A stretch of 64,000 nucleotides of DNA from Streptomyces cinnabarinus (GCF_027270315.1 NZ_CP114413.1:4898001-4962000); one strand, 5' to 3'. Shown: positions 41,167 through 49,854, counted from the stretch's first letter. Notes: generated by a model not told the origin, from the sequence alone. Made by a program: numbers and translations.

Positions 41167-42264
41167 ATGGCCGCAGCCGTCACTCAGGAACCGCCGCCCG
41201 CCGCCGCGGGCCGGCCGGGCGCACCGCTGATCGTCACTGAGGACGCCGGGCTGTTGGACGACCTGCTGCGCCTGTGCGCGGCGGCGGGTGCCACACCCGA
41301 GGTCCATCACGGGATCCCGGAGCCGCGCGGCAGTTGGGAGGCCGCGCCGCTCGTCCTGGTCGGCGACGACGCCGCCCAGCGGGTGCGCGGCGCCGCCCGC
41401 AGGCGCTCGGTGGTGCTGGTCGGCCGGGACCAGGACGACTCCGGGGTCTGGCGCCGGGCCGTCGAGATCGGCGCCGACCACGTCCTGATGCTCCCTGACG
41501 GGGAGCAGTGGCTGGTCGACCGCATCGCCGACGTGGCCGAGGGAGTCGGCAGGCCCGCCCTCACCGTCGGCGTCATCGGCGGGCGGGGCGGTGCGGGCGC
41601 CTCCACGCTCGCGTGCGCCCTCGCCGTCACCTCCGCGCGGGAGGGACTGCGCACCCTGCTCGTGGACGCCGATCCCCTGGGCGGCGGACTCGATGTACTC
41701 CTCGGGGGTGAAACGGCCGAAGGCCTGCGCTGGCCCGCCTTCGCCGCCTCACGCGGGCGGGTCGGCGGCGGCGCCCTGGAGGAGTCGCTGCCCCGGCTGC
41801 ACGACCTGCGGGTGCTCAGCTGGGACCGCGGGGACTGTGTCGCCGTACCGCCGCAGGCCGTACGGGCGGTGCTGGCCGCCGCCCGCCGCCGGGGCGGCAC
41901 GGTCGTCGTCGACCTGCCGCGCCGGATCGACGACGGCGTCGCCGAGGCGCTCGCCCAGCTCGACATCGGCCTTCTGGTGGTCCCCGCCGAACTGCGTGCC
42001 GTCGCGGCGGCCGGACGGGTGGCCTCCGCGGCCGGGATGGTGCTGGGCGATCTGCGGGTGGCGGTCCGCGGGCCGTACGCCCCCGGCCTCGACGACCGCG
42101 AGGTGGCCCGGCTCCTCGGCCTGCCCCTGGCGGGAGAGGTGCCGACGGAGGCGGGACTGCGCCGTCGGCACGAGAGCAAGGCGCCGCCTGCCGCGGCGGG
42201 ACGCGGTCCGCTGGCGCGCTTCTGCCGGGGCTTCTGGGAGCGGGCGTTGGTGGAGGCGGCATGA
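41167..42264 (+). CDS. ssd: Septum site-determining protein Ssd (CpaE/MinD-like)
   Basis: A 365-residue protein with an N-terminal receiver-like region (to ~130) and a MinD/ParA-like domain. The Walker A position reads GRGGAGAST (139-147), lacking both lysines of the deviant KGGxGKT motif, although LLVDADPLGGGLDVLLGG and VVVDLPRRID retain the Walker A'/B regions. Nucleotide hydrolysis may therefore be lost. In mycobacteria Ssd affects septation; it also corresponds to TadZ/CpaE, which localises Tad pilus machinery, fitting the operon that follows. ATG 41167 follows AAGGGGGAG. It overlaps tadA by 4 nt. Confidence 0.88.
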   Translation: MAAAVTQEPPPAAAGRPGAPLIVTEDAGLLDDLLRLCAAAGATPEVHHGIPEPRGSWEAAPLVLVGDDAAQRVRGAARRRSVVLVGRDQDDSGVWRRAVEIGADHVLMLPDGEQWLVDRIADVAEGVGRPALTVGVIGGRGGAGASTLACALAVTSAREGLRTLLVDADPLGGGLDVLLGGETAEGLRWPAFAASRGRVGGGALEESLPRLHDLRVLSWDRGDCVAVPPQAVRAVLAAARRRGGTVVVDLPRRIDDGVAEALAQLDIGLLVVPAELRAVAAAGRVASAAGMVLGDLRVAVRGPYAPGLDDREVARLLGLPLAGEVPTEAGLRRRHESKAPPAAAGRGPLARFCRGFWERALVEAA

Positions 42265-43520
42265 GTACGTTCCTGGGATTGGAGGCCGTCGACGCCGCTC
42301 GCTCCGCGGCCGGGGCGGACATGACGCCCGCGCTGCTCGACGGGGTGCGGCGCAGACTCGCGGAGAGTGGGGCCGAGCCGACACCCGCGCGGGTGGCGCA
42401 GGCGCTGCGGGAACAGGGGCGGGTGCTCGGGGACGCCGAAGTCCTGGGCGCGGCCGAGCAGTTGCGGTCCGAGCTGGTCGGCAGCGGGCCGCTGGAACCC
42501 CTGCTCGCCGATCCGTCGGTGACGGATGTGCTGGTCTCGGCGCCGGACCGGGTCTGGGTGGACCGCGGCGGCGGACTTGAGCTGACCGGCGTCCGCTTCC
42601 CCGACGCGGCGGCCGTACGACGCCTCGCGCAGCGGCTGGCCGCGGTGGCCGGACGGCGCCTGGACGACGCGCGGCCCTGGGCCGACGCCCGCCTGCCCGA
42701 CGGGACCCGGCTGCACGCGGTCCTGCCCCCGGTGGCCGTCGGCTGCACCTGCCTGTCCCTTCGGGTCGTACGGCCGCGGGCGTTCACGCTCGACGAACTG
42801 GTCGCCGCGGGCACGGTGCCGCCGGGCGGGGACCGGGTGCTGCGGGCGCTGATGGAGGCGCGGCTGTCCTTCCTCATCAGCGGTGGGACGGGCAGCGGCA
42901 AGACCACGCTGCTGAGCGCGTTGCTCGGGCTGGTCGGGCCGGGCGAACGGATCGTGCTCGCCGAGGACTCCGCCGAGCTGCGGCCCGACCATCCACACGT
43001 CGTACGGCTGGAGACCAGACCCGCCAACCAGGAGGGCGCGGGGCTCGTCACGCTCCAGGACCTGGTGCGGCAGGCACTGCGGATGCGGCCGGACCGGCTG
43101 GTGGTGGGTGAGGTGCGGGGGCCGGAGGTGGTTCATCTGCTGGCCGCTCTCAACACGGGACATGAGGGCGGCTCAGGAACTGTCCATGCCAATGCGGCCG
43201 CCGATGTCCCGGCCCGCCTGGAGGCGCTCGGCACGGCGGCCGGGCTCGACCGGGCGGCACTGCACAGCCAGGTGGCGGCAGCGCTGTCGGTGGTCCTGCA
43301 TCTCGTGCGGGGCCGCGACGGGCGGCGGCGGATCGCCGAGGTGCAGGTGCTGGAGCGGGATCCGTCGGGGCTGGTGCGGACGGTGCCCGCGCTGCGGTGG
43401 GGGACGGGGGCGTTCGTGGCGGAGCGGGGGTGGGCGCGGTTGCGGGGGCTCTTGCGGTGCGAGGGCGATGGGCCGGTGGTGCCGGAAGGCCGGATGAGGA
43501 GTGGGGACTGCGATGGGTGA
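42261..43520 (+). CDS. TadA/CpaF-type secretion ATPase
   Basis: A 419-residue hexameric traffic ATPase. The N-terminal domain (to ~160) leads to Walker A GGTGSGKT (208-215), ERIVLAEDSAELRP (Asp box), the His box region GHEGGSGTVHANAA and the Walker B LVVGEVRGPEV. TadA powers Flp/Tad pilus assembly at the membrane. The ATG overlaps ssd (ATGA). It is the second gene of a tightly packed Tad operon. Confidence 0.93.
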   Translation: MSTFLGLEAVDAARSAAGADMTPALLDGVRRRLAESGAEPTPARVAQALREQGRVLGDAEVLGAAEQLRSELVGSGPLEPLLADPSVTDVLVSAPDRVWVDRGGGLELTGVRFPDAAAVRRLAQRLAAVAGRRLDDARPWADARLPDGTRLHAVLPPVAVGCTCLSLRVVRPRAFTLDELVAAGTVPPGGDRVLRALMEARLSFLISGGTGSGKTTLLSALLGLVGPGERIVLAEDSAELRPDHPHVVRLETRPANQEGAGLVTLQDLVRQALRMRPDRLVVGEVRGPEVVHLLAALNTGHEGGSGTVHANAAADVPARLEALGTAAGLDRAALHSQVAAALSVVLHLVRGRDGRRRIAEVQVLERDPSGLVRTVPALRWGTGAFVAERGWARLRGLLRCEGDGPVVPEGRMRSGDCDG

Positions 43521-44391
43521 GACGGGGATGGGCGGGGCTTCGGCGGGGGCGGTTCTCTGTGCCGGGGCGGCTGTTCTGTGGCTGATGAACGGGCGGAATG
43601 CCGGGGCTCGGCGGGCGCGGTTGCTGCTCGCCGGGGGCGGGGTGACGGGGGCCGGGCCGCCCGGCTGGCGCGAGACCGCGGCCGGTGAGGCGCGGCGGAT
43701 CCGGGGGCGGTTGCGGGCCGAGTGGTGGGCGGTGGCCGTCGGGGCAGCGCTGGCGGTACTCGGGGCCTCTGTGCTGCCGCTCGTCGCCGGGGCGGCCGGG
43801 GTGCCGTTGCTGCGGCGGGGTCGGGTGGCCGGTCAGGCGCGGCGGGCTCGGGAGCGGCGGGGCGACGCGGTGATCGCGCTGTGCGCGGCGCTCGCCGGGG
43901 AGGTACGCGCGGGACGGCAGCCGGGCGAGGCGTTGCTGCGGGCCGCGCGGGACTCCGGCGGACTCGGCGAGGCGCAGGCGACGGTGCTGGCCGCCGCGCG
44001 GTTCGGCGGCGAGGTCCCCGGCGCCCTCGCGGCGGCGGCGCGACAACCGGGTGCCGAAGGGCTGCTGGGGCTCGCGGCGTGCTGGCGGGTGGCCGTGGAC
44101 CAGGGCGCAGGGCTCGCGGCCGGACTGGACCGGCTCGAAGCGGCACTGCGGGCCGAGCGGGACCAACGGCAGGACCTGCGGGCGCAGTTGGCGGGTGCCC
44201 GGTCCACGGCGCTGATGCTCGCCGGGCTGCCGGTGCTGGGACTTCTCCTGGGCGCGGTCATGGGCGCCGATCCCCTGCGGGTGCTGCTGCACAGCGGTGC
44301 CGGGTTCGGGTGCCTGCTCGCGGGAGGGGTGCTGGAGGGGCTGGGCGTGTGGTGGGCGCTGCGGATCGTGCGCGGGGCGGAGGCGGTGTGA
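43513..44391 (+). CDS. TadB-like type II secretion F-family protein
   Basis: About 292 residues. A GspF-type domain (GDAVIALCAALAGEVRAGRQPGEALLRAAR ... DLRAQLAGARSTALMLAGLPVLGLLLGAVMGADPL) is preceded by two hydrophobic segments and ends in one more. It is an inner-membrane platform for pilus assembly. ATG 43513 overlaps the tadA end by 8 nt; GTG 43501 and ATG 43528 are alternatives. GC is very high, above 75 per cent by eye. Confidence 0.85.
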   Translation: MGETGMGGASAGAVLCAGAAVLWLMNGRNAGARRARLLLAGGGVTGAGPPGWRETAAGEARRIRGRLRAEWWAVAVGAALAVLGASVLPLVAGAAGVPLLRRGRVAGQARRARERRGDAVIALCAALAGEVRAGRQPGEALLRAARDSGGLGEAQATVLAAARFGGEVPGALAAAARQPGAEGLLGLAACWRVAVDQGAGLAAGLDRLEAALRAERDQRQDLRAQLAGARSTALMLAGLPVLGLLLGAVMGADPLRVLLHSGAGFGCLLAGGVLEGLGVWWALRIVRGAEAV

Positions 44392-44419
44392 GCGGGGCGA
44401 GTCGGGAGGAGGAGGCGCT

Positions 44420-45202
44420 GTGAGTGCGGAAGTTGTCCACAGGCTGGGGGTTGTTGTGGGGATCGCGCTGGGGCTGGGGTGGCTGGTGCGCTGGGTGGGG
44501 GTCGTGCGGTGCGAGCGACGGGCACGGCGGCGGCTCGCCGAGCTGCTGGCCGCCGTGGAGGCACCGGCCGCGCGGAGGTGCGACGTGACGGACCTGGTGC
44601 GGCGGTGGGCGCCTGTCGTGGCGGTGGGGTGTGCCGGGTGGGTGCTGGTCGGTGGGGTCGCCGGGGTGGTGGCCGGTCTTGCCGGGGCCGTCGCGCTGCA
44701 CCGGTGGCGTGGGCGGCGGGTGGCCGCCGTGGGCGCGGAGTACGACGCCGCCGAGGCGGCCCGGCAACTTCCGCTCGCCGCCGATCTGCTGGCGGCCTGT
44801 ATCGCTGCCGGTGCCGGGCCCGTGATCGCGGCGCAGGCCGTGGGTGAGGCATTGGGCGGGCCGGTGGGGGAGGGGCTGGCGCGGGGCGCGGCCGAGGTGC
44901 GGCTGGGCGGTGAACCGGGAGACGCCTGGCGGAAGTTGGCGGCGCTGCCCGGCGCCGGGGAGCTGGCGCGGTTGCTGGAGCGGGCCGATGTGTCCGGGCT
45001 TCCGGCGGCCGGACCGGTGGCACGGCTCGCGGCGGACGCGCGCGCCGCCTGGGCACGGGCCGCGACGGCCCGGGCGCGCCGGGCGGCGGTACTGGTCACT
45101 GCGCCGGTGGGGCTGTGCTTCCTGCCCGCGTTCATCGCGGTGGGCGTGTTGCCGGTGGTGATCGGGCTGGCGGACGGGGTGCTGGGAGGGGGTGGTGGGT
45201 GA
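44420..45202 (+). CDS. TadC-like type II secretion F-family protein
   Basis: A 260-residue membrane protein with hydrophobic segments at ~8-25, ~60-90 and ~215-255 and a GspF-type core (AAEAARQLPLAADLLAACIAAGAGPVIAAQAVGEALGGPVGEGLARGAAEVRLGG). It pairs with TadB to form the pilus platform. The GTG at 44420 follows GGAGGAGGAGG. A perfect DnaA box (TTGTCCACA, 44433-44441) lies within its first codons. Confidence 0.85.
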   Translation: MSAEVVHRLGVVVGIALGLGWLVRWVGVVRCERRARRRLAELLAAVEAPAARRCDVTDLVRRWAPVVAVGCAGWVLVGGVAGVVAGLAGAVALHRWRGRRVAAVGAEYDAAEAARQLPLAADLLAACIAAGAGPVIAAQAVGEALGGPVGEGLARGAAEVRLGGEPGDAWRKLAALPGAGELARLLERADVSGLPAAGPVARLAADARAAWARAATARARRAAVLVTAPVGLCFLPAFIAVGVLPVVIGLADGVLGGGGG

Positions 45203-45273
45203 GAGGGGTGTGGCGATTCGTAGCTGTTCGTAGGCATTCGTAGTCAACGGAACTGATCCTCACGGGGGTTGCC

Positions 45274-45504
45274 ATGAGCAAGGCAGTACGGAGCAAGGCG
45301 GTACGGAAGGCAGTGGCGGCAGTACGGGCGCGGATGCGGGCCCTTGTCGCGCGGCGGGACTCGGGGATGGTCACCTCCGAGTACGCGATGGGGATCATCG
45401 CGGCGGTGGCGTTCGCCGTGGTGCTCTACAAGGTGGTGACCAGTGGGCAGGTCAGCGCGGAGCTGCAGGCCATCGTGAAGCGGGCGCTCGATGCGCGGAT
45501 GTGA
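45274..45504 (+). CDS. Flp-like pilin (DUF4244)
   Basis: A 76-residue basic preprotein with a single hydrophobic helix in the Flp-pilin arrangement: RRDSGMVTSEYAMGIIAAVAFAVVLYKVV, where GMVTSEYA is the processing-region signature with a conserved Glu five residues after the Gly. It is probably the major pilin. GGGGG precedes the ATG. No prepilin peptidase gene is seen in the operon, so processing must use one encoded elsewhere. Confidence 0.85.
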   Translation: MSKAVRSKAVRKAVAAVRARMRALVARRDSGMVTSEYAMGIIAAVAFAVVLYKVVTSGQVSAELQAIVKRALDARM

Positions 45505-45895
45505 GCGGTGCCGATATGTAGGGCGCGGGGCCGACCGGGGGTTCGTGACGGCGGAGTCGGCCGTGGTGCTGCCCGTGCTGGTCATGTTCGCGATGGCGCT
45601 GGTGTGGGGGCTGCTGGTGGTCGCCGCCCAGATCCAGTGCGTGGACGCGGCTCGCACGGGCGCCCGCGCCGCGGCCCGCCAGGACCCGGCCGGCCAGGTC
45701 GTCGCGGTCACCCGGGAGGCCGCCCCGTCCGGCGCGAAGGTCACCGTCAGCCGGGCGGGGGACCAGGTCAGAGTCCTCGTGGTGGCCAAACCGCCGGCGC
45801 TGCGGGGGCTGCCGTTCGAGGTGCGGGAGGAGGCCGTGGCGGCGGCGGAGCAGGACACGGCGCCTTCGCAGGCGACGCCGGAGGCAACTCCATGA
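45491..45895 (+). CDS. TadE-like pseudopilin
   Basis: A 134-residue protein. DRGFVTAESAVVLPVLVMFAMALVWGLLVVAAQIQCVDAARTGARAAAR has the TadE signature (Glu after the cleavage-type Phe/Val-Thr-Ala, then one membrane helix). The start overlaps the pilin gene by 14 nt; a later start is possible but would remove little. It is likely a minor pilin. Confidence 0.85.
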   Translation: MRGCERCRYVGRGADRGFVTAESAVVLPVLVMFAMALVWGLLVVAAQIQCVDAARTGARAAARQDPAGQVVAVTREAAPSGAKVTVSRAGDQVRVLVVAKPPALRGLPFEVREEAVAAAEQDTAPSQATPEATP

Positions 45896-46392
45896 GCGCT
45901 TGGAGCTTCGCCGACTGCCGCCTTGCCGACCGCAGATCCTCCGACCGGGGCTCCGCCACCGTATGGACCGTCTCGGCCGTCGCCGTCCTTTGTGTCGTGT
46001 TCGGGGTCGTGCTCGCCTTGGGGCAGGCCGTGGTCGCCCGGCATCGCGCGGCGGGCGGTGCCGATCTTGCGGCACTCGCGGCGGCGGACCACTGGGCGCA
46101 GGGCGGGGAGGCGGCCTGCGCTAGGGCGGACCGGGTGGCCCGCGCCCAGGGCACCCGGCTTGTGCGGTGCGCCCTCGTGGGGGAGGTGTCGGACGTGACC
46201 GCGGCGGCGGGACAGGGGCCGTTCGCGGCGGAGGTCAGGGCGCGGGCGGGGCCGCCCCAGGCCGGCCTTCCGGCGCCCCGGAATTCCCCTCCGGAACCCG
46301 CGGCCGACCTTCCGGCTCCCGCGGACTCCCTTCCGGCACCCCAGGCTCCCCCTCCGCCCCCTTCTCCGGCGCCCCCCGCAACAGCTCCGTGA
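45892..46392 (+). CDS. TadG-like (Rv3654c-type) pilus-associated protein
   Basis: A 166-residue protein. DRGSATVWTVSAVAVLCVVFGVVLALGQAVVARHRAAGGADLAALAAADHWAQG is the conserved Rv3654c-type core with one membrane helix and a TadG-like end. The last ~50 residues are a Pro/Ala-rich low-complexity tail overlapping, antisense, the tail of the helicase gene; the tail is probably not functionally constrained on this strand. The ATG overlaps tadE (ATGA). It closes the Tad operon. Confidence 0.8.
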   Translation: MSAWSFADCRLADRRSSDRGSATVWTVSAVAVLCVVFGVVLALGQAVVARHRAAGGADLAALAAADHWAQGGEAACARADRVARAQGTRLVRCALVGEVSDVTAAAGQGPFAAEVRARAGPPQAGLPAPRNSPPEPAADLPAPADSLPAPQAPPPPPSPAPPATAP

Positions 46393-48811
46393 GCAGCCGT
46401 ACCGCCCCCCTCTTGTGCAGCGGGTCGTTGCCGTTGCCGCACTTGGGGGACTGGATGCAGGACGGGCAGCCGGCGTCGCACTCGCAGGAGGCGATGGCCT
46501 GACGGGTGGCGGTGAGCCAGGCGCGGGCGGTGTGGAAGGCGCGCTCCGCGAAGCCCGCGCCGCCGGGATGGCCGTCGTAGACGAAGACCGTCGGGAGGAG
46601 GGTGTCGGGGTGGAGCGGGACCGAGACGCCGCCGATGTCCCAGCGGTCGCAGGTGGCGAAGAGGGGCAGCAGGCCGATCGAGGCGTGCTCGGCGGCGTGC
46701 AGGGCGCCGCCGAGGATCTCCGGGGTGATCCGGGCCGCGTCCAGCTGGTCCTCGGTGACCGTCCACCACACCGCGCGGGTGCGCAGCGTACGAGGAGGGA
46801 GGTCGAGTTTCGTCTCGCCCAGTACTTCGCCGGTGATCAGCCGGCGGCGCAGGAAGGAGACCACTTGGTTGGTGACCTCGACGGAGCCGTAGCACAGGCG
46901 TCCGTCGCCCCACGGAATCTCGACGTCCGTCTCCAGGACGGAGATCGAGGTGGTGTCCCGGGCCACCGTCGAATACGACGGCGAGGCCCCCTCGACCAGG
47001 GCCACCGAGTCCTCCAGGTCCAGGGAGCGCACCAGATAGGTGCGGCCCTGGTGGAGGTGGACCGCGCCTTCGTGCACGGTGGTGTGGGCGGCGCCCGCGT
47101 CGACCGTACCGAGCAGGCGGCCCGTGCCGGACTCCACGACCTGGACCGGACGTCCGCCCCCGCCGCGGATGTCGGTGAGGTCGGCGGCCCGTTCCCGGCG
47201 CGTCCAGTGCCAGGCCCTGGTCCGGCGGCGCAGCAGCTTCGCGGCCTCCAGCTGGGGGACGAGTTCCTCGCAGGCGGGGCCGAAGAGGGCCAGGTCCTCG
47301 TCGGTCAGGGGCAGTTCCTCCGCGGCGGCGCACAGGTGCGGGGCGAGGACATAAGGGTTGTCGGGGTCGAGGACCGTGGACTCCACGGGCTGGTCGAACA
47401 GGGCCTCGGGGTGGTGCACGAGGAAGGTGTCCAGGGGGTCGTCCCGGGCCACCAGGACGGCGAGCGCGCCCTGCCCGGAACGCCCGGCGCGGCCCGCCTG
47501 CTGCCACAGGGAGGCGCGCGTGCCCGGGTATCCGGCGATCACCACGGCGTCCAGCCCCGAGACGTCGATGCCGAGTTCGAGGGCGGTGGTGGCGGCGAGG
47601 CCGAGGAGTTCGCCGGAGTGCAGGGCCTGTTCGAGGGCGCGGCGCTCCTCGGGGAGGTAGCCGCCGCGATAGGCGGCCACCCGCCGGGCGAGCGAGCGGT
47701 CGACCTCGGCGAGCCGCTCCTGGGCGATCACCGAGATCAGCTCGGCGCCGCGCCGGGAGCGGATGAAGGCGACCGAGCGCACGCCCTGCACGGCGAGGTC
47801 GGTCAGCAGGTCGGCGGTCTCGGCGGTGGCGGTACGCCGGACGGGGGCGCCCTTCTCGCCCTGCATCTCGGTGAGCGGGGGCTCCCAGAGGGCGAACACC
47901 AGTTCACCCCGGGGTGAGGCGTCGTCGGCCACCTCGACGACCGGCAGGCCGGTCAGGCGCCGGGCGGCCGCCGAGGGCTCCGCCGCGGTCGCCGAGGCCA
48001 GCAGGAAGACCGGGGAGGCGCCGTAGCGGGCGCACAGACGGCGCAGTCGGCGCAGTACCTGGGCGACATGCGAGCCGAAGACGCCGCGATAGGTGTGGCA
48101 CTCGTCGATGACGACGTACTTGAGCGACTTCAGGAAGGAGGACCAGCGGGGGTGGGAGGGCAGGATGCCGCGGTGCAGCATGTCCGGGTTGGTGAGGACG
48201 TAGTTGGCGTACTGGCGGATCCACTCGCGTTCCTCGAACGGCGTATCGCCGTCGTACACCGCCGGCCGGACAGAATGACCCAGCGGTTGTGAAAGTTCCT
48301 TCACCGATCGGCACTGATCTGCCGCGAGCGCCTTGGTGGGAGCCAGGTAGAGCGCGGTGGCGCCGCGGCCGTTCGGGGCCTCGGAGCCGTCCAGCAGGGC
48401 CGAGAGCACGGGCATCAGATAGGCCAGCGACTTGCCCGAGGCGGTGCCGGTGGCGACGACCACCGACTCGCCGTCCAGGGCGTGCTCGGCGGCGTGTGCC
48501 TGGTGGGCCCAGGGGTGCTCGACACCGGCCGCCTGGACGGCGGCGATGACCTCCGCCCGGATCCGGTCAGGCCAGACGGCATGACGGCCCTCACGCGGGG
48601 GCACATGCTCCGTATGAGTGATGCGCGAAGCCCGGTTCGGCCCCGAGGCGAGCCGGCCCAGCACCGTGCCCGGGTCCACCCGGGAAACGGGGCCCGTCAG
48701 GGATCGATCGGATCGGTGATTCTTGGCCATCGGCACCGAGTGTGTCACTGGCGTGACGGACAATGGGACCAAGGCGTCGTGCACGCCTGCCGGTAAGTGA
48801 TTGAATGCCAT
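46235..48811 (-). CDS. DEAD/DEAH-box helicase with DUF1998 (MrfA-like)
   Basis: An 858-residue SF2 helicase: motif I ATGTASGKSLAY, motif II DECH (YVVIDECHTY), motif III ASATA, motif VI QQAGRAGRSGQGAL, and a C-terminal DUF1998 zinc-binding region with CECDAGCPSCIQSPKCGNGN. Similar proteins (MrfA, Hrq1-like) repair mitomycin C damage. The start is uncertain: ATG 48811 (MAFNHLPAG, with a TTA codon at position 6) gives the length I recall for homologues, while ATG 48730 would omit the TTA. The C-terminal ~50 residues are a PEGxP-rich repeat overlapping the TadG-like gene antisense. Divergent from bldG. Confidence 0.87.
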   Translation of the reverse strand: MAFNHLPAGVHDALVPLSVTPVTHSVPMAKNHRSDRSLTGPVSRVDPGTVLGRLASGPNRASRITHTEHVPPREGRHAVWPDRIRAEVIAAVQAAGVEHPWAHQAHAAEHALDGESVVVATGTASGKSLAYLMPVLSALLDGSEAPNGRGATALYLAPTKALAADQCRSVKELSQPLGHSVRPAVYDGDTPFEEREWIRQYANYVLTNPDMLHRGILPSHPRWSSFLKSLKYVVIDECHTYRGVFGSHVAQVLRRLRRLCARYGASPVFLLASATAAEPSAAARRLTGLPVVEVADDASPRGELVFALWEPPLTEMQGEKGAPVRRTATAETADLLTDLAVQGVRSVAFIRSRRGAELISVIAQERLAEVDRSLARRVAAYRGGYLPEERRALEQALHSGELLGLAATTALELGIDVSGLDAVVIAGYPGTRASLWQQAGRAGRSGQGALAVLVARDDPLDTFLVHHPEALFDQPVESTVLDPDNPYVLAPHLCAAAEELPLTDEDLALFGPACEELVPQLEAAKLLRRRTRAWHWTRRERAADLTDIRGGGGRPVQVVESGTGRLLGTVDAGAAHTTVHEGAVHLHQGRTYLVRSLDLEDSVALVEGASPSYSTVARDTTSISVLETDVEIPWGDGRLCYGSVEVTNQVVSFLRRRLITGEVLGETKLDLPPRTLRTRAVWWTVTEDQLDAARITPEILGGALHAAEHASIGLLPLFATCDRWDIGGVSVPLHPDTLLPTVFVYDGHPGGAGFAERAFHTARAWLTATRQAIASCECDAGCPSCIQSPKCGNGNDPLHKRGAVRLLTELLRGAPEKGAEGEPGVPEGSPREPEGRPRVPEGNSGAPEGRPGAAPPAP

Positions 48812-48892
48812 CGCGGCTGGCGAACGTCCTGGGGGCTTCAAGCCGAGGTGTCCCGAAGGGCGACCGCTCGATAGCAAGGTGCTGGAGGATCC

Positions 48893-49234
48893 GTGGACCT
48901 GTCCCTGTCGACCCGTACCGTCGGCGATCGTACGGTCGTCGAGGTCGGTGGCGAAATCGACGTATATACCGCGCCCAAGTTGCGCGAACAGCTGGTCGAG
49001 CTGGTGAACGACGGGAGTTTCCATCTCGTCGTCGACATGGAGGGTGTCGACTTCCTCGACTCCACCGGGCTCGGCGTGCTGGTCGGCGGCCTGAAGCGAG
49101 TGCGTGCCCATGAGGGCTCGCTGCGCCTGGTCTGCAACCAGGAGCGCATTCTGAAGATCTTCCGCATCACCGGCCTCACCAAGGTGTTCCCGATCCACAC
49201 CTCGGTCGAGGAAGCGGTGGCGGCCACCGACTGA
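48893..49234 (+). CDS. bldG: Anti-sigma factor antagonist BldG
   Basis: A 113-residue STAS-domain protein. [15 protein letters not shown] contains Ser57, the phosphorylation site; only unphosphorylated BldG binds anti-sigma factors. BldG is required for aerial mycelium, sporulation and antibiotic production in Streptomyces (established). The GTG at 48893 has CTGGAGGATCC immediately upstream, a good ribosome binding site. The next gene encodes an anti-sigma-like ATP-binding protein, as in S. coelicolor, probably in one operon. Confidence 0.95.
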
Positions 49235-49347
49235 CGACCGATTCCGGGGCGGTCTCGGCTCCGGGACGGAAGTAGTTCAGGAAGGGGGACCGGGCGTTCG
49301 GCGGCCCGGCCCTCCGGACAGCACGCCCGTAGTTCCGAGGGGGATGC

Positions 49348-49779
49348 ATGGCCACCGTTGAACTCCGCTTCAGCGCGCTGCCGGAGCACGTCAGGACCGC
49401 ACGACTGGTCGCGGCGGCAGTGGCGCGCAGGGCCGGAGTGGACGAGGCCGTCCTGGACGAGGTGCGCCTCGCGGTCGGCGAGGCGTGCAGCCGTGCCGTC
49501 GGACTGCATCAGCTCGGCGGGGTCACCGCCCCGGTGAAGGTGGTGCTGCACGAGGAGGAGAAGCAGTTCTCCATCGAGGTCGGCGACGAGGCGCCGCGCT
49601 CCGCTCCGGGCGACCGGGCGCCGGGCGCCGCGGGCGACGACGTGGAGGCCGAGGAGGACGAGATGGGCCTCGCGGTCATCAGCGGCCTCGTCGACGACGT
49701 GGAGGTCACCGCCGGCGAGCACGGCGGGCTGATCCGTATGACCTGGCCGACGACCCCGGCCGAGGCCGGGCTTTCCTGA
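49348..49779 (+). CDS. Anti-sigma factor-like ATP-binding protein (RsbW-type)
   Basis: A 143-residue HATPase_c protein. The N box is LDEVRLAVGEACSRAVG (residues ~33-50), with a G1-like region EEDEMGLAVISGLVDDVEV. It carries an acidic insertion (GDRAPGAAGDDVEAEEDE, ~90-107) that breaks the usual RsbW spacing, so kinase activity is not guaranteed. By analogy with the S. coelicolor gene next to bldG it should partner BldG. ATG 49348 follows CGAGGGGG. A strong terminator follows. Confidence 0.88.
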   Translation: MATVELRFSALPEHVRTARLVAAAVARRAGVDEAVLDEVRLAVGEACSRAVGLHQLGGVTAPVKVVLHEEEKQFSIEVGDEAPRSAPGDRAPGAAGDDVEAEEDEMGLAVISGLVDDVEVTAGEHGGLIRMTWPTTPAEAGLS

Positions 49780-49800
49780 CTCAAAACGCGCGGTCGTCAC

Positions 49801-49832
49801 CCGAAGGGCCCTACCCCGGTAGGGCCCTTCGG
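49801..49832 (+). terminator. Perfect 15-bp terminator hairpin
   Basis: CCGAAGGGCCCTACC and GGTAGGGCCCTTCGG pair completely around a 2-nt loop, 21 nt after the anti-sigma-like gene. Confidence 0.92.
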
Positions 49833-49836
49833 CATT

Positions 49837-49854
49837 TCGTGAATTCCTTCACGA
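49837..49854. repeat. TCGTGAA-TTCC-TTCACGA inverted repeat
   Basis: A perfect 7-bp palindrome immediately beyond the terminator. It may extend the terminator or act as an operator for the hppA promoter ~170 nt away. Confidence 0.5.
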
